Notes under the pieces: generated by a model | The model's input: the letters and a program-made list of their open reading frames with translations, nothing else | What the model was told of the DNA's origin: nothing | The model's database searches: none | Made by a program: the position numbers and the translations under genes | From: Candidatus Villigracilis adiacens | GTDB taxonomy: Bacteria; Chloroflexota; Anaerolineae; Anaerolineales; Villigracilaceae | Reading direction: 5' to 3' | NCBI GenBank assembly: GCA_016703605.1 | Contig: JADJBU010000022.1 | Location: 558,001 to 622,000 of the forward strand | Length of the DNA stretch: 64,000 nt | Part shown: positions 50,334 through 59,115 of the stretch, one piece after another | How the letters are laid out: each line of letters begins with the position of its first letter | Position numbering within the stretch: position 1 is the first letter of the stretch

Positions 50334-50446
50334 TTCGACGAGCGCCAGCGAGGAGAAATCTTGCGTAACATCGAGAAAGATTTCTCGTGGCGCCTCGCGC
50401 CACTCGAAATGACGAGTCAAAAATGCAAACAAGGCTGAGTAGTTAC
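50314..50446. mobile_element. 133-bp MITE-like element, copy 1
   Basis: Terminal repeats GTAACTGCCCAGCC (50314-50327) and GGCTGAGTAGTTAC (50433-50446) are inverted with two mismatches. Inside are nested arms CATTTCGACGAGCGCCAGCG / CTCGCGCCACTCGAAATG. The whole is shared, in reverse orientation, with 58809-58939. No ORF of its own. Confidence 0.85.
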
Positions 50447-50501
50447 TAATTTTTAAATTTTTCATTTCTTCACTCATCACTTACCACTCGTTTCTCGTAA
50501 C

Positions 50502-50996
50502 TCACCCCTCATTACTGCCTTTCAATAAATCCAGCACCAAATTTTCCGGCACCTGCACCGCCACCAACTCGCCTTTCACTGTGATCACACCATTCACTTG
50601 AATCCATTCTTCGACCACCACTTTGCGCCCCTTCACCTCCTTCACCCGCGCGCGGACTTCGAGAATCGGTCCCATGGGCGTGGGCTTGAGATAATCCACA
50701 TGCAATGAAGCAGTGAGATAACGAAGCGGAGGTTCTGTATCCATCGGACGGTTCTCGGCGCGATAGCCCGCCGCCGCCGCCGTCCCCGTGCCGTGACAGT
50801 CAATCAGCGAAGCCAGCAAGCCGCCATAGATGTAGCCGGGGATGGCAGTGTGATACGGTTTGGGTTGGAAGCGGCAGACGGATTCGTCCGCGTCCCAGTA
50901 GCTTTTGATCTGATGACCGAGGTCGTTGAGTCTTCCGCATCCGTAACAGTGCGAGAGGTGGTCGGGGTAGAAATCTTGAAAAGCGGGGGTGGTCAT
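50502..50996 (-). CDS. PaaI family thioesterase (hot-dog fold)
   Basis: A 164-residue hot-dog protein. N-terminal HLSHCYGCGRLNDLGHQIKS is the Cys-rich opening common in this group; PGYIYGGLLASLIDCHGTGT supplies the central helix with the catalytic Asp region, then LRYLTASLHVDYLKPTPMGP. It hydrolyses acyl-CoA thioesters; specific substrate unknown. Confidence 0.85.
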   Translation of the reverse strand: MTTPAFQDFYPDHLSHCYGCGRLNDLGHQIKSYWDADESVCRFQPKPYHTAIPGYIYGGLLASLIDCHGTGTAAAAGYRAENRPMDTEPPLRYLTASLHVDYLKPTPMGPILEVRARVKEVKGRKVVVEEWIQVNGVITVKGELVAVQVPENLVLDLLKGSNEG

Positions 50997-51087
50997 GGAG
51001 GTTCCTTTGAATGAGGGAATGAGTAACTGATATTACGCGGAGAGTGAGAAATACGCGATACGTAATTCGTAAACTACATATCGCGTA

Positions 51088-51915
51088 TCAAGGCGTCGAA
51101 GTCGGCGATGTAGTGATGGTCAAATCCGGCGTGCCGGTAGCTGCCGGCGTCAGGTTGTCTAACACCGTAAAACGCCCGACAACCTTCCATTCATAGCCCA
51201 TAAAAATTTGAACTTCATACTGCCCCGCCAGCCAGCCGCCGATGGGAGTGGAACATTCCGTAAAGCCGCCGATGCCGCCGGTTCCCCACTCATCGCGCCA
51301 GGGTTCGGTCTCGTAACAGACCAGTTCCCCGCTGCGATACCAGAGCGAAGTCCACTGCACGCCGGGGACGGTGTTGTTGTAGTCGAAGCCGCCGTACATG
51401 ATTTGGATGGGAAGGTCGAACACGGTCTTCGGGTTGACGGGGTTGACCCCGTCGAACTCGGTGGAAAACTGAATGGACGTAAAAACCGCATCGGGGTTCG
51501 GCGTCACAGGTCCGGCAAACAGGGCTTCGATGGCAACCGGCAGGAAGGGCGTCAGCGTTGCCGTGGGCGTGTCCGAAAAAAGCGGTGTGACGGTCAGCGT
51601 CGGCGTCAGGGTAATGGTCGGCGATAAAGTGATCGTCGGCGTTTGGGTGATGGTGGGGGTCAACGAGGGCGTGGCGGAGGGCGGAAAGACCCGGTAAATG
51701 GTCTGCTCGCCCCCGGTCGGGAACCAAAACGCCAGCCCGATCAAAAGAAAGGCAAAGAAGACCAGCCTCCATGCCGTGGCGTTATACCTTCGGCGCAAAC
51801 TATAAAAAGAAATCTTCCGCGCGGCTTGCATACTGCGAATCGCGCCGCGAAAAGACAGGAACGCCCCCACAACTGCAAACAAGGCAAGGACGATCACGCC
51901 CGCACGTATATCCAT
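51088..51915 (-). CDS. Membrane-anchored protein with Thr/Pro-rich linker
   Basis: A 275-residue protein with an N-terminal helix (VIVLALFAVVGAFLSFRGAI), a second at WRLVFFAFLLIGLAFWF, then a low-complexity Thr/Pro/Ile/Leu linker at about 83-130 made of TPT and SPT units, and an extracellular beta-rich domain (IQIMYGGFDYNNTVPGVQWT onward; PIGGWLAGQYEVQIFMGYEW). It ends in another Thr/Ser-rich tail. Start ATG 51915 avoids a long unsupported extension. Ig-like or similar binding domain is likely, function unknown. Confidence 0.75.
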   Translation of the reverse strand: MDIRAGVIVLALFAVVGAFLSFRGAIRSMQAARKISFYSLRRRYNATAWRLVFFAFLLIGLAFWFPTGGEQTIYRVFPPSATPSLTPTITQTPTITLSPTITLTPTLTVTPLFSDTPTATLTPFLPVAIEALFAGPVTPNPDAVFTSIQFSTEFDGVNPVNPKTVFDLPIQIMYGGFDYNNTVPGVQWTSLWYRSGELVCYETEPWRDEWGTGGIGGFTECSTPIGGWLAGQYEVQIFMGYEWKVVGRFTVLDNLTPAATGTPDLTITTSPTSTP

Positions 51916-52030
51916 GCCAAAATTATAGCATGTGGGCTTCGGCGGTTCTCCAAAGTCGGGAGATGCCGCCACGGCGTCACTGCGCCGCTTTGGAGACGGG
52001 AGCATTCAAATGTTGTAGATTCGCCTGAAA

Positions 52031-52074
52031 AGGGGGGGGGGGGCGGAGGCCGGCGGGCCGGGGGGGGGGGCCTT
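52031..52074. other. Poly-G low-complexity stretch
   Basis: Two runs of more than ten G with GGCGGAGGCCGGCGGGCC between them lie just before the isopentenyl phosphate kinase gene. Such runs are prone to sequencing error. The 51916-52140 gap otherwise shows only low-complexity AC-rich text (ACCAACGAAC). Confidence 0.6.
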
Positions 52075-52140
52075 GACTGGCAACGACGTTCCCGACTTTG
52101 GAACGGGGCGGGGGTGTGGTGAACGAGGATTGACCCATGA

Positions 52141-52956
52141 CCAACGAACGGTGACCCAACCAACGAAATCATTCTCCTCAAACTGGGCGGATCACTCATC
52201 ACCGAAAAGGACAGGGACTACACCCCAAGGCTGGACAAACTAAGGGAGCTTGCCCTGGAGATAAAAGCGGCTCTGGACTCCGCTCGGGGCTTGTCCCTGA
52301 TTCTCGGGCATGGTTCCGGCTCGTTCGGACACGTCGCTGCCAAAAAGCATGGGACGCGCAACGGCGTGCAAACGAAGGAACAATGGCTGGGCTTTGCCGA
52401 AGTCCGCTTCCAGGCGGCGGAGTTGAACCGTTACGTCCTCCAGTCGCTGCTTGAAGCGGGGATTCCCGCCCTGCCCTTCCCGCCGTCTGCTTCGATGATC
52501 TCGAAGGATCGCAAAGTTGTCCACCACAATATCGAAACGATTCGGCGCGCCCTGTCTGCGGGACTGCTGCCTGTGGTGCAGGGCGATGTGGCGTTCGACG
52601 AATCATTGGGCGGGACGATCCTCTCCACCGAGGATGTCTTTACCTTCCTCGTCGAGCAGTTCCCCGTCTCGCGGATTCTGCTTGCGGGCATCGAAGCCGG
52701 GGTGTGGGAAGACTTCCCGGCGAGGACCAGGCTTGTGAAGCAGATTCAAGCCGCTGACTACGAAGCGAAGCGGAGCGGCATCCAGGGTTCGGCGAGCACC
52801 GACGTCACCGGGGGGATGAAAGCCAAGGTGGAGGAAATGCTGTCCCTCATCCAAAAGAATAAAGGGCTGACTGCGCAAATCTTTGCGGCAGAAGAACATG
52901 GCTTGCTCACCCGCGCCCTGCAAGGCGGGAATGTAGGCACTCTTTTGACGGCATAA
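52141..52956 (+). CDS. Isopentenyl phosphate kinase
   Basis: An amino-acid-kinase family enzyme of about 265 residues: IILLKLGGSLITEKDRDYTP (phosphate-binding LGGS), LILGHGSGSFGHVAAKKHGT with the IPK-type histidine, and VVQGDVAFDESLGGTILSTE. IPK makes isopentenyl diphosphate from isopentenyl phosphate in the alternative mevalonate route of archaea and Chloroflexota. The frame is open from 52141 but has no ATG/GTG/TTG before LLKLGGS. GTG at 52151 opens VTQPT in another frame, so a one-base error or frameshift near 52151-52165 is likely. The strict frame begins only at TTG 52291, which would remove the P-loop. Confidence 0.85.
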   Translation, partial: PTNGDPTNEIILLKLGGSLITEKDRDYTPRLDKLRELALEIKAALDSARGLSLILGHGSGSFGHVAAKKHGTRNGVQTKEQWLGFAEVRFQAAELNRYVLQSLLEAGIPALPFPPSASMISKDRKVVHHNIETIRRALSAGLLPVVQGDVAFDESLGGTILSTEDVFTFLVEQFPVSRILLAGIEAGVWEDFPARTRLVKQIQAADYEAKRSGIQGSASTDVTGGMKAKVEEMLSLIQKNKGLTAQIFAAEEHGLLTRALQGGNVGTLLTA

Positions 52957-53038
52957 GTGACAAATTACTCTTGCAATTTTTGAAATTTACCGGATAATTG
53001 GGATTAAGTAAATTATATATAATTTTCAAGGAGAACCC

Positions 53039-55051
53039 ATGGCAACCAAAGGCAAGTCTGCTAAGAAGGGCGCGAAGGCTGCGCCCAAAAAAGTTGTGAA
53101 GAAGGCAGTCAAGAAGGCAGTGAAGAAGGCTGCGCCGAAGCCCAGCAACGCATTCCAGCCGACCAAGATCAAATTGCTTCGCCCTGTTCCCTCCGACATA
53201 GATATTGCGCAAGCCGGGAAGTTGAAGCCGATCTCTCAGATCGCAGCGGAACTCGGAATCCGCGAGAACGAACTGGAACTGTTTGGGCCGTACAAAGCCA
53301 AGATCAAACTTGAAATTTTGGAGCGCCTCAAGAGCAAACCGAACGGCATTTATGTGGATGTGACCGCCATCACCCCGACCCCGCTCGGCGAAGGCAAGAC
53401 CACCACCACGGTGGGTCTTTCGCAGGCGCTCGGCTCGCACCTCGGCAAGAAGGTCATCACCGCCATCCGCCAGCCTTCAATGGGACCGACCTTCGGCATC
53501 AAGGGCGGCGCGGCGGGCGGCGGGTATTCGCAGATCATCCCGATGGAAGATTTCAACCTGCATCTGACAGGCGATATCCACGCCATCACCGCCTCGCATA
53601 ACCTTGTCGCCGCCGCAATGGATACGCGTATCATGCACGAGAAGGAGCAGGACGACGAGAAACTCTTCAACGCGCTCTGCCCTGCCAATAAAAAAGGCGA
53701 ACGCAGGTTCTCCCCCGCCATGCTGCGCCGCTTGAAGAAACTCGGCATTAAAAAGACCAACCCCAACGACCTGACTCCCGAAGAACGCGCCCGCTTCGCC
53801 CGTCTCGACATTGACGAGAAGACCATCACCTGGCGCCGCGTCGTGGACATCAACGACCGGATGCTGCGCGAAGTGGAAGTGGGACGCGGCAAGGATGAAG
53901 CCGGTCACGCGCATATGTCTGGTTACGACATCACCGTCGCCTCGGAGATCATGGCGATCCTCGCCCTGACCACCAGCCTCGAAGATATGCGCGAACGCTT
54001 CAGCCGCATGGTTGTCGCCACGAATAAACGCGGCGAAGCCGTCACCGCTGAGGACCTGGGCGTGGCTGGCGCGGTAACCGTGTTGATGAAGGACGCCATC
54101 AAGCCGAACCTGATGCAAACGCTGGAAGGCACGCCCGCCACGGTCCACGCGGGTCCATTTGCCAACATCGCCCACGGACAATCCTCCATCATCGCCGACA
54201 AAATCGCGCTCAAACTGGTCGGCAAGAACGGGTTTGTCGTCACCGAATCCGGCTTCGGCGCAGACATCGGCATGGAGAAATTCTTCAACATCAAGTGCCG
54301 CTATTCCGGCTTGACCCCGCAGGTGGTGGTGATGGTCGCCACCGTCCGCGCGCTCAAGATGCATGGCGGCGGACCGAAGGTTGTGGCGGGTAAACCGCTC
54401 GCCACCGAATATGTGGAGGAGAATCTTGACCTGCTCAAGGCGGGTCTCCCCAACCTTGAACGGCATATTCAGAACGCGCTCAAATTCGGCGTAAAGGTCG
54501 TTGTGGCGGTCAATTCCTTTGCAACGGATACCAAAGCCGAGGTGGAAATGATCCGCGAGGCTGCGTTCAAGATGGGCGCAATGGACGCGGTTGTCTCGAC
54601 CCACTGGGCAGACGGCGGCAAGGGCGCAAAGGCGCTGGCAGAAGCGGTGGTGAGGGCGGCAAAACAGCCCAGCCAATTCAAGTTCCTGTACCCACTGGAT
54701 TATTCGATCAAGAACAAGATCGAAGATATCGCCGTGAAGATCTACCGCGCCGACGGCGTGGATTACACCCCCGAAGCCGAGGAACAGATCGAACGCTACA
54801 CCCGCCTCGGTTTCGACAAACTGCCGATCTGCATGGCGAAGACCCATCTCTCGTTCAGTACGGATGCCGCCAAGAAGGGCGCGCCGACGGGCTTCCGCAT
54901 CACCGTGCGCGAGATCCGCGCCAGCGCCGGAGCGGGCTTCCTCTACCCCATCCTCGGCGACATGCGCACCATGCCCGGTCTGCCCACCCGCCCGTCGTTC
55001 TACGACGTGGACCTCGATATGAAGACCGGCAAAGTCGTCGGTTTGTTCTAA
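53039..55051 (+). CDS. fhs: Formate-tetrahydrofolate ligase with a lysine/alanine-rich N-terminal tail
   Basis: A 670-residue enzyme forming 10-formyl-THF from formate, ATP and THF. The P-loop is ITPTPLGEGKTTTTVGLSQA; other hallmarks are RQPSMGPTFGIKGGAAGGGY, GFGADIGMEKFFNIKCR and GAGFLYPILGDMRTMPGLP. The insertion RRLKKLGIKKTNPNDLTPEE, then ERARFARLDID, matches the FTHFS part of eukaryotic C1-THF synthases rather than the 557-residue bacterial form. Residues 1-35 hold 14 lysines in AKK and VKKA repeats like a histone H1 tail. AAGGAG precedes the ATG. It supports one-carbon metabolism; it is monofunctional here. Confidence 0.95.
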   Translation: MATKGKSAKKGAKAAPKKVVKKAVKKAVKKAAPKPSNAFQPTKIKLLRPVPSDIDIAQAGKLKPISQIAAELGIRENELELFGPYKAKIKLEILERLKSKPNGIYVDVTAITPTPLGEGKTTTTVGLSQALGSHLGKKVITAIRQPSMGPTFGIKGGAAGGGYSQIIPMEDFNLHLTGDIHAITASHNLVAAAMDTRIMHEKEQDDEKLFNALCPANKKGERRFSPAMLRRLKKLGIKKTNPNDLTPEERARFARLDIDEKTITWRRVVDINDRMLREVEVGRGKDEAGHAHMSGYDITVASEIMAILALTTSLEDMRERFSRMVVATNKRGEAVTAEDLGVAGAVTVLMKDAIKPNLMQTLEGTPATVHAGPFANIAHGQSSIIADKIALKLVGKNGFVVTESGFGADIGMEKFFNIKCRYSGLTPQVVVMVATVRALKMHGGGPKVVAGKPLATEYVEENLDLLKAGLPNLERHIQNALKFGVKVVVAVNSFATDTKAEVEMIREAAFKMGAMDAVVSTHWADGGKGAKALAEAVVRAAKQPSQFKFLYPLDYSIKNKIEDIAVKIYRADGVDYTPEAEEQIERYTRLGFDKLPICMAKTHLSFSTDAAKKGAPTGFRITVREIRASAGAGFLYPILGDMRTMPGLPTRPSFYDVDLDMKTGKVVGLF

Positions 55052-55073
55052 CCGGTTTCACCCTAAGATTTCT

Positions 55074-55099
55074 GTAGGTCACGCTAAAGCGTGACCTAC
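55074..55099. terminator. GTAGGTCACGCT hairpin after fhs
   Basis: Twelve-base perfect arms with an AA loop. It sits 23 bases after the fhs stop. The T-run is weak, so it may be a repeat-type hairpin as well as a terminator. Confidence 0.65.
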
Positions 55100-55156
55100 T
55101 GTTTCAGTACCCATAGGCTATGGGATTATCCCCATTCCCTGAATATAATCGCGCAC

Positions 55157-56548
55157 ATGAATTCCCATTCCCTGACCCTCTCTGAACAACGCGAACTGAT
55201 CAAAAGCGGACAGACCAGCGCCTCGGAACTCGCCGCGGCTTGTTACCGTCAAATTGAGCGGCTCAACCCGACGCTGAACGCCTTCATCACGGTCATTCCG
55301 CCTTCAGACGAGGAGCCGCAGGGAAAGGGACATTTGATGGGAATACCGATTGCGGTCAAGGACTTGTTCGATACAAAAGGGGTCCGCACCACGGGCGGGT
55401 CGAAATTCTTTTCAGAAAACATCCCAGCCGAAGACGCCTTTGTGGTGGAAAGAATCAAGGACTCCGGCGCAACCATCATCGGCAAGACCAACACGCACGA
55501 GATCGCGCTGGGCGTGACGAATAACAACCCGCATTTTGGCGCGTGCCTGAATCCGTGGGACACAACCCGCACCCCCGGCGGCTCCTCCGGCGGCAGCGCA
55601 GTGGCTGTGGCGACGGGGATGGCATCCGCCGCGATTGGGACAGACACCGGCGGTTCGATCCGCATCCCGGCGGCATTGTGCGGCGTGGTGGGGCTGAAAC
55701 CCACCTATGGGCGAATCAGCCTGCGCGGCGTACTGCCCCTCTCGTGGAATCTCGATCATGCCGGTCCGATCACGAACCGCGTCGAAGATGCCGCGATCAT
55801 GCTGCAAGTGATGGGCGGATACGACAGCGGCGACCCATCCTCGTTCAAGACCCTGCCCGGCGACTTTTCAAGTCACATGCGCGACTCGATCCGCGACCGG
55901 AAGGTGGCATTGGCCGTCGGTCGTTTTGTCGAAGAAGTTACAGACCCCGAGATTCTTTCGGCAGTCCGTAAAACTGCGGATGTATTTGCCGACCAGGGCG
56001 CGGCTGTCACTGAGGTTGACATGGACTTCCTGCGCGAAGCGGCGCTCGCCAATGCCGTGATGACCCAGGCAGACGCGGCGGCATTCCACCGCGAACGGCT
56101 CGAAGAACACCCCGATTGGTTCGGCGCGGATGTCCGTCAGCGGCTGGAGACGGGGGCAGGATTCAGTTCGAGCGAGTACGCGCTTGCGAGGCGCGCCCAG
56201 GCTGAGGTCCGGCGGCGATGCGACAATCTATTCGAAGAGTACGATGCCCTGATCCTGCCGACCACGCCGATAGCGGCTCCCATCCTTGAGGGTGAGAATG
56301 CCGTCGAGCGCGCCCGCCTGTTGACCCGCTTCACATCGCCCTTCAATTTGACCGGGCTCCCGGCGCTGTCGCTGCCCTGCGGCTTCACTTCGGAGGGTCT
56401 GCCCATCGGCTTGCAGGTCGTCACCCGCGCATGGAATGAATCCGGCGCGCTGCGGATGGGATACGCCCATCAAACTGCGACGGAGTGGCACAAGATGAAA
56501 CCCGGCATCGCTGAATTGAACGAAGCGGTCACGGAAAAAACGCGATAA
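55157..56548 (+). CDS. Amidase (GatA-like amidase signature family)
   Basis: A 463-residue amidase. The Ser-cisSer-Lys triad is visible: Lys68 in PIAVKDLFDTKG, cis-Ser143 in GGSSGGSAVAV and Ser167 in GTDTGGSIRIPAALCG. It is close to the GatA and aliphatic amidase groups, but no gatB/gatC is adjacent, so a free amidase acting on small amides is as likely as tRNA transamidation. The ATG at 55157 was chosen because upstream codons come from the hairpin region. Confidence 0.85.
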   Translation: MNSHSLTLSEQRELIKSGQTSASELAAACYRQIERLNPTLNAFITVIPPSDEEPQGKGHLMGIPIAVKDLFDTKGVRTTGGSKFFSENIPAEDAFVVERIKDSGATIIGKTNTHEIALGVTNNNPHFGACLNPWDTTRTPGGSSGGSAVAVATGMASAAIGTDTGGSIRIPAALCGVVGLKPTYGRISLRGVLPLSWNLDHAGPITNRVEDAAIMLQVMGGYDSGDPSSFKTLPGDFSSHMRDSIRDRKVALAVGRFVEEVTDPEILSAVRKTADVFADQGAAVTEVDMDFLREAALANAVMTQADAAAFHRERLEEHPDWFGADVRQRLETGAGFSSSEYALARRAQAEVRRRCDNLFEEYDALILPTTPIAAPILEGENAVERARLLTRFTSPFNLTGLPALSLPCGFTSEGLPIGLQVVTRAWNESGALRMGYAHQTATEWHKMKPGIAELNEAVTEKTR

Positions 56549-56577
56549 CGCCGCATCACATTACGATATACTTTGCT

Positions 56578-56608
56578 CCCGGAAGGTTTGGCTTTCCGGG
56601 ATTTTTTT
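56578..56608 (+). terminator. Intrinsic terminator after the amidase gene
   Basis: CCCGGAA and TTCCGGG arms around GGTTTGGCT are followed by seven T residues. Confidence 0.85.
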
Positions 56609-56626
56609 ATCAGAAGGTGATCTATC

Positions 56627-58162
56627 ATGAAAAGGGCAACCCTGATCGCTTGGACGGTTTTGCGCCTGCCTATGCTGGCGTTGGTTTTATATCTGGCGAG
56701 GTTTTCATTGCTGGATCTTTGGGAGCAGACCCTCGGGCTGGAGCATACGGCGGCCTATGCGGTCTATCTTCTGAGCACATTCCAAACGCGCATCCTGCTT
56801 TATCTGGGCGGCGCGGCGGCGTTGGGAATCATCCTCATGGCATCCACGAGGCTGGCGCAGAACGATAAGGGAGGATACGTTCTTCGGGTCGCGGGGGTTT
56901 TTCTGCTTGTCCTTGTTTCATCGGCTTACCTGCTGATCGTCTCAAACGCATTGCCCCGCGCGCTGATCGTCGCCGCTCTCTTCGCGCTCAACGCCCTCCC
57001 GGTTGGATGGCTCTCGAACAGAACGGGATCAACGAAAGGGATCGGCGCCTTCCTGCTCGCAGGAGCGGGACTGGTGGAAGCAGTGATCCCGCAAATTTAT
57101 TTTCACTGGCTGGGAGACCGGCTTCAAATTGAAAAGCGCTGGATGAAATTCTCCCCTCTTGCGGGGGTCCTGGTCGCCCCGTTGTTCTGGATTTTCATCC
57201 TCACCCCGGTTGACAATCAGCGGATCATCTCCCTCGGTTCGAGACTCCACCCCGAGCCTGCCGTGGAAAAATTTGCCGATGGAGACTACAACTGGATCGA
57301 GTTCAACCCGGCGCGGCGCGAACTGTACGTGGTCGGGCTGGACACAAACTTCATCCTCGCCCATGATGCGGACAATCTCGACGCGCCCCCCCGCAGGTCG
57401 AAAACGCCCATCGATAAATCTCAAAGTTTTGCCTTCAACCCGGAACGGCAGGAAATCTACATTTACAACAACATTTCACGCGAACTTCTCTACTTCGACG
57501 CCGTCGAACTAAAGGTTCTGCGGGTCGTTCAACTCCCGGGCATGGCAACCGGCGATGTCTGGATCGCATGGAACCGCCTTACAGACGCGATCATTATCTC
57601 CTCCGAAACCGACAGGACGGACGGCGAGTCGTTTATCATGCTGGACCGGGAAAGCGGGGAAACCCTGGCAACGCTCTCCCCTCCCCTGATTCCGACCGCC
57701 TTCATACTATTCCACCCGAATGAGCCGGTACTATATTTCAACTCATTCCGCGACACCTACCTCGTGGCATGGAACATGCGGGAATACAAAATTGACGTGG
57801 AAACCAAAACCCAACCCCGGACAGACCGGATGGCTTACATTCCCCATAACGATGAGATCATGGTTGCGTCGTCCCTGGAAGGCGCCGTCCTGCGCTACGA
57901 CGCGGCGTCTCTCGAGTTCAGGGGGAAAATAAAAACCAGCCCCGGCGACCGGACACTGGCTTTCGACCCCAAACGAAATTTATTGTTGACGGGCAATTTC
58001 ATAGACAACCGCGTGCGGGTCGTGGACCTGAACACCCATGAGATCGTGGAAACCTATTACCTGGGCCCGTGGATCCGCACCATCACGCTCGACACGGAAA
58101 ACGGGGTGGCGTATGTCTCCTCCATCCGCGGGTTGTTCAAACTGACCTACGCCCAACCCTAG
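56627..58162 (+). CDS. Membrane protein with C-terminal beta-propeller (YncE-like)
   Basis: A 511-residue protein. Residues about 1-200 form five or six membrane helices (RLPMLALVLYLARFSLLDLW; LLVLVSSAYLLIVSNALPRA). Residues about 215-510 are repeats of a YncE/SMP-30-type propeller: YNWIEFNPARRELYVVGLD, FAFNPERQEIYIYNNISREL, MAYIPHNDEIMVASSLEGAV, LAFDPKRNLLLTGNFIDNRV. Such domains usually bind ligands or partners outside the cell. No enzyme motif seen. Confidence 0.82.
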   Translation: MKRATLIAWTVLRLPMLALVLYLARFSLLDLWEQTLGLEHTAAYAVYLLSTFQTRILLYLGGAAALGIILMASTRLAQNDKGGYVLRVAGVFLLVLVSSAYLLIVSNALPRALIVAALFALNALPVGWLSNRTGSTKGIGAFLLAGAGLVEAVIPQIYFHWLGDRLQIEKRWMKFSPLAGVLVAPLFWIFILTPVDNQRIISLGSRLHPEPAVEKFADGDYNWIEFNPARRELYVVGLDTNFILAHDADNLDAPPRRSKTPIDKSQSFAFNPERQEIYIYNNISRELLYFDAVELKVLRVVQLPGMATGDVWIAWNRLTDAIIISSETDRTDGESFIMLDRESGETLATLSPPLIPTAFILFHPNEPVLYFNSFRDTYLVAWNMREYKIDVETKTQPRTDRMAYIPHNDEIMVASSLEGAVLRYDAASLEFRGKIKTSPGDRTLAFDPKRNLLLTGNFIDNRVRVVDLNTHEIVETYYLGPWIRTITLDTENGVAYVSSIRGLFKLTYAQP

Positions 58163-58176
58163 CGGCGAGACTCCGG

Positions 58177-58524
58177 CTACGATCTGGCGGCGTATTTATC
58201 GATGATGCGCAGGAACACTTCCTTATCTTCGGGAAGGATCTCCACCAGTTCGAACCCCACCTGGAAAAGGTTGGGCTGAATCTTGTCCATTTCACACCAC
58301 TTGCTTTTGGCGATGAAAACGATATAGGGCATGGTGCCCAGGTCGGGCGTAAGTTCGATACGGAGGTAATACTCTTTGCCGACCGGCTGCGGACCGACGG
58401 TCTCCAGCCGAAAGCCTGTCTTACTCACCTCCACCATATGACCGTAGATTGCGCCCGTATCGTCTTCAAGGACGCGCAGGTACATGTTGAATTTCTTCCG
58501 CGGCACGGTTCGTTTCTCGGGCAT
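58177..58524 (-). CDS. PilZ-domain protein
   Basis: A 115-residue single-domain PilZ protein: the N-terminal RKKFNMYLRVLED stands where the c-di-GMP-binding RxxxR is expected, and VEVSKTGFRL is the (D/N)xSxxG-type second motif. PilZ domains bind c-di-GMP. Only some consensus arginines are present, so binding is likely but not certain. The second of two ATGs is 6 bases after AGGAG and is preferred. Confidence 0.8.
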   Translation of the reverse strand: MPEKRTVPRKKFNMYLRVLEDDTGAIYGHMVEVSKTGFRLETVGPQPVGKEYYLRIELTPDLGTMPYIVFIAKSKWCEMDKIQPNLFQVGFELVEILPEDKEVFLRIIDKYAARS

Positions 58525-58575
58525 CATCGTCTCCTATTCATCAAGGAAGGTTCCCAAAAATTTTACGAATCCTAA

Positions 58576-59110
58576 CACGGCACATTCACAGGGGACATGT
58601 GCCTTTTGTACTGGTTTACAAGAACGTTTCCTAAGTCTTAAACCAAAGGCAATTTGCCACAGAGAACGCAGAGTTTACGGTGAAACTCGTTTCAAGCATG
58701 TGCAAGCAATGCTTACGCAAAATAATTCTTTTTCGCTAGTCTGGTTTAAAAACTGATGTTACGCACCGCGTAAGGTGGGCTCTTAAAAAACCCCGTGGTA
58801 AAAAGAGTTAACTACTCAGCCAATTCACTACCCTGTCTTGTCATTTCGAGTGGCGCGAGGCGCCACGAGAAATCCTTCTCAATATTGCGCTGGATTTCTC
58901 CTCGCTGGCGCTCGTCGAAATGACAGGCTGAGCAGTTACAAAAAGAGTTAAGAAACATTCTCTCAGAGATTCTTCGCTTCGATCAGGATGACATCGCGTA
59001 AGGTGAGTTAAAAAATTGCGTAGATTGGCGTAGATGAGTGGATTCGATCTGGTCTTGCGTAAGTCCTATCAAGAATATTCTGTGGCAAAAAGAGTTAAGA
59101 AACAGCCTCC
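58576..59110. repeat. Repeat-rich intergenic region
   Basis: About 535 bases without a gene. It holds the 30-bp repeat at 58626-58655 (copy of 6516-6545), a CCACAGAG end, three copies of AAAAAGAGTTAA (58800, 58940, 59087), two copies of CGCGTAAGGTG (near 58767 and 58995), and the second MITE-like element at 58809-58939. Confidence 0.75.
58809..58939. mobile_element. 131-bp MITE-like element, copy 2
   Basis: It is the reverse-complement relative of 50314-50446: TAACTACTCAGCC at the left and GGCTGAGCAGTTAC at the right, with arms CATTTCGAGTGGCGCGAGGC / GCTGGCGCTCGTCGAAATG inside. AAAAAGAGTTA lies directly on both sides (58800 and 58940), which could be a target-site duplication. Confidence 0.85.
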
Positions 59111-59115
59111 AGGGA

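Noticed and set aside
53477..54847. 456-codon minus-strand ORF
   Set aside because: It is an antisense shadow of fhs in GC-rich DNA; no ribosome site or motifs.
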